Source of the DNA: Candidatus Staskawiczbacteria bacterium RIFCSPHIGHO2_02_FULL_34_10
Lineage (GTDB): Bacteria > Patescibacteriota > Minisyncoccia > Minisyncoccales > Staskawiczbacteraceae
Assembly (NCBI GenBank): GCA_001821915.1
Contig: MHOR01000037.1
Coordinates: forward strand, 1-13,921
Direction of reading: 5' to 3'
Length of the DNA: 13,921 nt
The position numbers and the translations under genes are program-made. The number at the start of each line of letters is the position of its first letter. The first letter of the stretch is position 1. Under the pieces are notes generated by a model. That model saw only the letters and a list, made by a program, of their open reading frames with translations, did no database searches and was not told where the DNA came from. Below, piece by piece: positions 10,866-13,921 of this stretch.

Positions 10866-11924
10866 TTAAATACTTTCTTTAACAACCTCTACTTTTTCAA
10901 ACTTCTGGCCCTTTTTTAATAATCCTGTTTTGGCTCCCACTTTTGATAAGTTTCCCACTGAATTTGCCATTGCAAACTGAATGGAGGATTCAACATTACC
11001 GCTTCTTATAAATTCTGCCACAAACCCAGACCCAAAAGAATCACCAGCACCCGTTGTATCCACTACTTTTCTATCTATTGGAGGTTTCGCATAATATATA
11101 TATTTGCCATCAGAAACAACCACACCCTCTCCCCCTTTTGTCATAACTGAAATACCATTACAAATTTCATTAATTTTTTTAAATACTAGAGCACTTAAAT
11201 CTTTTTGGGTGCTCGACCGAACACCTTCTTGAAAAGGTGATCTTGTTTCTTGCTCTCCATATAGCGGTATTTTTGTCAAAAAACTGGCTTCTTCTTGATT
11301 TAACACTAAGATGTCTATTTTTTTAGCAATTTCTGAAAAATTTGGCAATGAAAGCTGGGCAATTCCAGGATTTGCCGCAATTTTTATATTATTTTTTTTA
11401 GCAAATTCTACGAGGTCTTCAAATGGAGTTGTCGCCCGCCTACCGGCAGGTAGGCACAATAAACCCGATAAAGGGGCCAAGTAAATCCATTTTGTTTTTA
11501 ATTTGCTCCAGGGAATGTCTTCTTTTTTTAATGACTCTGCGGCACCTCGATAGGCAAAAATAGTTCTGTCTTGTCCGTCATTTGAAATAATTACTGAATG
11601 GTTAGTTAGTTTTTCTTTTGTTAATCGCACAAAACTGGTATTTATTTTCAGTTTTTTTAATTCACTTAATATTTTTTTACCTGAAACATCGATCCCCATA
11701 GCACCGCAAAAAGCAGTTTTAAATCCTTGTAAAGTAAATGTAGCCGCAGCATTTGTTCCGCCTCCTCCGCTATAAAAATCCATCTGATCAACATCAATTT
11801 TAGAGCCCATAGGAAAACACACTTCTTTTTCGCTGAAAGATTTTTCGTATTTTAATGAAGTAAGATGCTTTGGCTTCACTATAATATCTTGAGTAGCTGA
11901 ACCAAAAGTTATGATATCAAACAT
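10866..11924 (-). CDS. PfkB-family carbohydrate (ribokinase-like) kinase
   Basis: 352 residues. Family members phosphorylate a sugar or nucleoside with ATP. Start of fold: MFDIITFGSATQDIIV. Substrate-binding glycine motif SGGGGTNAAATFTLQGF (52-68). IAANPG and NQEEASFL in the middle. MTKGGEGVVVSDG (261-273). DTTGAGDSFGSGFVAEFI (289-306), with the anion-hole GAGD and probable catalytic Asp295. The substrate cannot be read from the sequence. Two segments look inserted: LLCLPAGRRATT (155-166) and about 222-243 (YGEQETRSPFQEGVRSSTQK), each encoded by palindromic DNA. The last 17 codons are duplicated at 9869-9919. It follows ppsA on the same strand with a repeat array between them. No Shine-Dalgarno sequence. 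Confidence 0.93.
   Translation of the reverse strand: MFDIITFGSATQDIIVKPKHLTSLKYEKSFSEKEVCFPMGSKIDVDQMDFYSGGGGTNAAATFTLQGFKTAFCGAMGIDVSGKKILSELKKLKINTSFVRLTKEKLTNHSVIISNDGQDRTIFAYRGAAESLKKEDIPWSKLKTKWIYLAPLSGLLCLPAGRRATTPFEDLVEFAKKNNIKIAANPGIAQLSLPNFSEIAKKIDILVLNQEEASFLTKIPLYGEQETRSPFQEGVRSSTQKDLSALVFKKINEICNGISVMTKGGEGVVVSDGKYIYYAKPPIDRKVVDTTGAGDSFGSGFVAEFIRSGNVESSIQFAMANSVGNLSKVGAKTGLLKKGQKFEKVEVVKESI
10884..10934. repeat. 51-bp direct repeat, kinase copy
   Basis: Identical to 9869-9919 in the same orientation. The two copies are 964 bp apart and flank the membrane-protein gene. The coding copy is this one, since it is joined to the full kinase frame. Confidence 0.9.
11208..11239. repeat. 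Intragenic palindrome 2 in the PfkB kinase gene
   Basis: Two overlapping hairpins: GGTGcTCGacCGAaCACC (11208-11225) and CACCTT-6-AAGGTG (11222-11239). They encode SPFQEGVRSST in the kinase, in a stretch that has no counterpart in my memory of the family. An in-frame repeat insertion is likely. Confidence 0.55.
11438..11455. repeat. Intragenic palindrome 1 in the PfkB kinase gene
   Basis: GCCTACC-GGCA-GGTAGGC is a perfect 7-bp GC-rich stem in an otherwise AT-rich gene. It encodes LCLPAGRR within a surface loop between YLAPLSG and PFEDLVEFA, which normally lie close together in PfkB proteins. Confidence 0.65.
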
Positions 11925-11934
11925 AGATAAAGTA

Positions 11935-11990
11935 AGAATCTAGAATTTAGAAAATAGAAAGTAGAATACGAGTGTCGTAATTCTATTCTC
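11935..11990. repeat. TAGAA/TTCTA array between ppsA and the kinase
   Basis: On the plus strand GAATCTAGAATTTAGAAAA and TAGAAAGTAGAAT are followed by ATTCTATTCTC in opposite polarity. The centre AGAATACGA-gtg-TCGTAATTCT makes a hairpin of two stem blocks. It reaches up to the ppsA stop codon at 11990. It shares the word AGAAAGTAGAAT with the array at 2641-2735. Confidence 0.7.
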
Positions 11991-13921
11991 TAATTATTAT
12001 TTTCTACTAATTGCTTCTCTTTAGAAGCAATTAATATCATTGTTTTTATGATAGAATCAGGATTTAGTGAAATTGATTCAATCCCCTGTTCCACTAAAAA
12101 TTCTGCAAAGTCCGGAAAATCACTTGGAGCCTGCCCGCAAATTCCAGAATACTTACCCATTTTTTTGCAAACTCTTACAGCTTCCTTAATTAATTCTTTT
12201 ACTGCTTCATTTTTTTCATTTGCTACATTAGCTATCTTTGAGTTGTCTCTATCTAACCCTAAGGTTAATTGCGCCAAATCATTAGACCCAATGGAAAACC
12301 CATCAAAAATTTGTAAAAACTGCTCAGCTAAAATCACATTTGCCGGAATTTCACACATGACAAAAATCTTAAGTCTCTTAATATTTTTGCCACCCTGAGC
12401 CACACCGAAGGGTTCTCTATTCAACCCAGCTTGCTCCATTATTTTTAAAACCTTTTTCCCTTCTTCAACCGTTCTGCAAAATGGCACCATAACTTCCACA
12501 TTATCTATGCCAAATTCTTCACGCACTTTTTTAATAGCTTTGCATTCTAATATAAAAGCTTCTTTGAATTTATCGTCGTAATATCTTGATGCTCCACGAA
12601 ACCCTATCATGGGATTTCTTTCTTCAGGTTCGTATAATTCTCCTCCAACAAGATCTCTATACTCATTTGTTCTAAAATCAGAAAATCGCGCAATCACCTG
12701 TTTTGGATAAAACGCGGCTCCAATTTTTCCAATACCCTCAGCTAATTTATCAACATAAAATTGCGTTTTATCTTGGTAACCCAACGTAAACAAATCAATC
12801 TCTTTTTTTAATTTGGTTGACAGTTTTTTTACTGAAGCTTGCGGAAGTGACTTGCGTCCATAATCTATCAAAGCATTAGGGTGAACTTTAATGGTGTTGG
12901 CAATAATTAATTCTTCGCGCGCCAATCCAACACCATCATTTGGTATAAAACTTAAATTAAATGCTTGAGAAGGATCTCCTAAATTCATGATAATTTTTGT
13001 TTTGGGTTTTATAATTTTTGAAATGTCAGTTTTTTTAACTTCAAACTTAATTAACCCTTCATAAACAAATCCTTCTTCTCCCCCTGAACAATCAACTGTC
13101 ACCTCTTTACTGGTTTTTATTAATTTAGTAGCGTTACCAGCTCCCACAATGCAAGGGATTCCCAATTCACGAGATACTATGGCTGCATGAGCCGTTCTTC
13201 CACCCTGATCGGTAATAATAGCGCTTGCCAACTTCATAGCAGGCACCCAATCAGGGTCAGTCATTCCAGTAACCAATACTTCACCCTTTTTAAACTTATT
13301 AATATCCTTAGCTGACATTATTTTATTAGCTTTACCAAAGCCAATCTTACCTCCCACACTCATTCCCCGGACCAATACTTTTTTATTGGCAGACTTATCT
13401 AATACATAATCTTCCAATACATTCACATTCCTTTTACTTTGGACGGTTTCTGGTCTTGCCTGGACAATATATAATTTATTTTCTTTGCCATCTTTTGCCC
13501 ATTCCATATCCATAGGTTTTTTGTAGTGATCCTCTACAATTATTGACCACTTAGCTAATTGTAAAATTTCTTCATTTGACAATACGAAACTTTGCTGGTT
13601 TTTTTGAGAAGTTTTAGTATTTTTAATTGGATTCTTTACGTCTTTTGTATAAATCATTGTCATTAATTTTGACCCAATCTTTTTTTCAATAATCGGCTTG
13701 TGCCCTGTTTTTAAAGTTGTTTCAAATATATAATACTGGTCTGGTTCAACTCTTCCTAATACAACATTTTCTCCAAGCCCCCAGCTTGCATTAATTAATA
13801 CAACATCGCTAAATCCGGATTCGGTGTCACAAGAAAACATAACTCCAGAAGAAGCTAAGTCGCTCCTTACCATTTTTTGTATGCCTGCTGATAAACCTAC
13901 CTTAGTATGAGCAAAACCCAT
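11990..13921 (-). CDS. ppsA: Phosphoenolpyruvate synthase, N-terminus cut by window end
   Basis: 643 residues of the C-terminal part; the family is near 790, so about 150 residues lie beyond 13921 and the first Met here is internal. The enzyme makes PEP from pyruvate and ATP, giving AMP and phosphate. Domains: end of the ATP-binding domain (KMVRSDLASSGVMFSCDTES, WGLGENVV, IVQARPETV at 152-160); phosphohistidine swivel domain (DQGGRTAHAAIVSRELGIPC, His245); TIM-barrel PEP/pyruvate domain (NPMIGFRGASRYY, VMVPFCRTVEEGKKVL, VMCEIPANVILAEQF, FSIGSNDLAQLTLGLDRD, GICGQAPSD with Cys595). About nine extra residues (REPFGVAQGG at 502-511) come from a palindromic repeat. Located upstream of the PfkB kinase, it fits a small central-carbon pair. 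The last codons run into repeat DNA. Confidence 0.96.
   Translation of the reverse strand: MGFAHTKVGLSAGIQKMVRSDLASSGVMFSCDTESGFSDVVLINASWGLGENVVLGRVEPDQYYIFETTLKTGHKPIIEKKIGSKLMTMIYTKDVKNPIKNTKTSQKNQQSFVLSNEEILQLAKWSIIVEDHYKKPMDMEWAKDGKENKLYIVQARPETVQSKRNVNVLEDYVLDKSANKKVLVRGMSVGGKIGFGKANKIMSAKDINKFKKGEVLVTGMTDPDWVPAMKLASAIITDQGGRTAHAAIVSRELGIPCIVGAGNATKLIKTSKEVTVDCSGGEEGFVYEGLIKFEVKKTDISKIIKPKTKIIMNLGDPSQAFNLSFIPNDGVGLAREELIIANTIKVHPNALIDYGRKSLPQASVKKLSTKLKKEIDLFTLGYQDKTQFYVDKLAEGIGKIGAAFYPKQVIARFSDFRTNEYRDLVGGELYEPEERNPMIGFRGASRYYDDKFKEAFILECKAIKKVREEFGIDNVEVMVPFCRTVEEGKKVLKIMEQAGLNREPFGVAQGGKNIKRLKIFVMCEIPANVILAEQFLQIFDGFSIGSNDLAQLTLGLDRDNSKIANVANEKNEAVKELIKEAVRVCKKMGKYSGICGQAPSDFPDFAEFLVEQGIESISLNPDSIIKTMILIASKEKQLVENNN
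12389..12415. repeat. Intragenic CACCCTGAGC...GAAGGGTTC repeat in ppsA
   Basis: ACCCT (12392-12396) and AGGGT (12409-12413) flank GAGCCACACCGA. The sequence encodes EPFGVAQGG on the minus strand, between EQAGLN and RLKIFVMCEIP, where relatives such as E. coli PpsA have only a short GLKRGENGLK-type turn. CCCTGAGC...GAAGGG is a word I recall from dispersed bacterial repeats; that recollection is not verified. Confidence 0.55.

Noticed and set aside
12048..12398. Plus-strand open frame of 116 codons
   Set aside because: Antisense shadow of the conserved C-terminal domain of ppsA.
1..13921. CRISPR array, prophage or insertion-sequence transposase
   Set aside because: No regularly spaced repeats with unique spacers, no Cas, phage structural, integrase or transposase sequence was seen; the repeats present are short palindromes and AT-rich arrays.

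Overview
The window looks like a chromosomal piece of a member of the Candidate Phyla Radiation (Patescibacteria), probably Parcubacteria-like. The reasons are an AT-rich sequence, a 16S rRNA whose 5' region is divergent and carries a large insertion in helix 6 (V1), short or stripped-down translation proteins (a release factor RF1 without its N-terminal domain, a short EF-Ts), and many short palindromic repeats between and inside genes. The assignment is an inference; no database was searched. Stop codons are mostly TAA/TAG with one TGA, and the long genes contain no in-frame TGA, so the standard bacterial code fits.

Layout. 1-405: 5' end of a 16S rRNA gene on the minus strand, cut by the window edge. 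406-1136: a long AT-rich upstream region with a good promoter, an intrinsic terminator, a perfect 30-bp palindrome and a back-to-back pair of hairpin repeats. 1137-2210: a RelB/DinJ-YafQ type toxin-antitoxin pair followed by an unknown third gene. 2239-4677: a translation operon on the minus strand (promoter, structured leader, rpmE, rpsB, tsf, a small membrane protein, tRNA-Thr). 4731-6382: an island of small minus-strand genes that encode a family of related small proteins. It is set apart by strong Shine-Dalgarno sequences and bounded by two intrinsic terminators. 6403-7269: the truncated RF1 gene on the plus strand, driven from a divergent promoter region. 7316-7440: a 125-nt element that folds as a three-way junction. 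7456-8991: a secreted coiled-coil lytic transglycosylase whose promoter lies at the edge of a 120-bp inverted-repeat element. 9008-9743: rplY (L25/CTC) with its promoter and terminator. 9854-11924: a PfkB-family sugar kinase; its 3' tail is duplicated, and the two 51-bp copies flank a membrane-protein gene. 11990-13921: phosphoenolpyruvate synthase, N-terminus outside the window.

Two themes stand out. First, no gene outside the 4769-6382 island shows a clear Shine-Dalgarno sequence and several look leaderless or nearly so, while all five genes in the island have one. Their products share a pattern: a short N-terminal strand, then an (N/D)D-x-E/D-A-x-x-x-Y/F helix, then a closing L-x-K-I...GK strand. 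One product holds two such units in tandem. I do not recognise this family and it is the best candidate for an undescribed system. Second, palindromic or repeat DNA has entered genes as well as spacers: the 16S helix 6, the C-terminus of L31, two places in the PfkB kinase and one in PEP synthase, all apparently in frame or structurally tolerated. This recalls Rickettsia palindromic elements.
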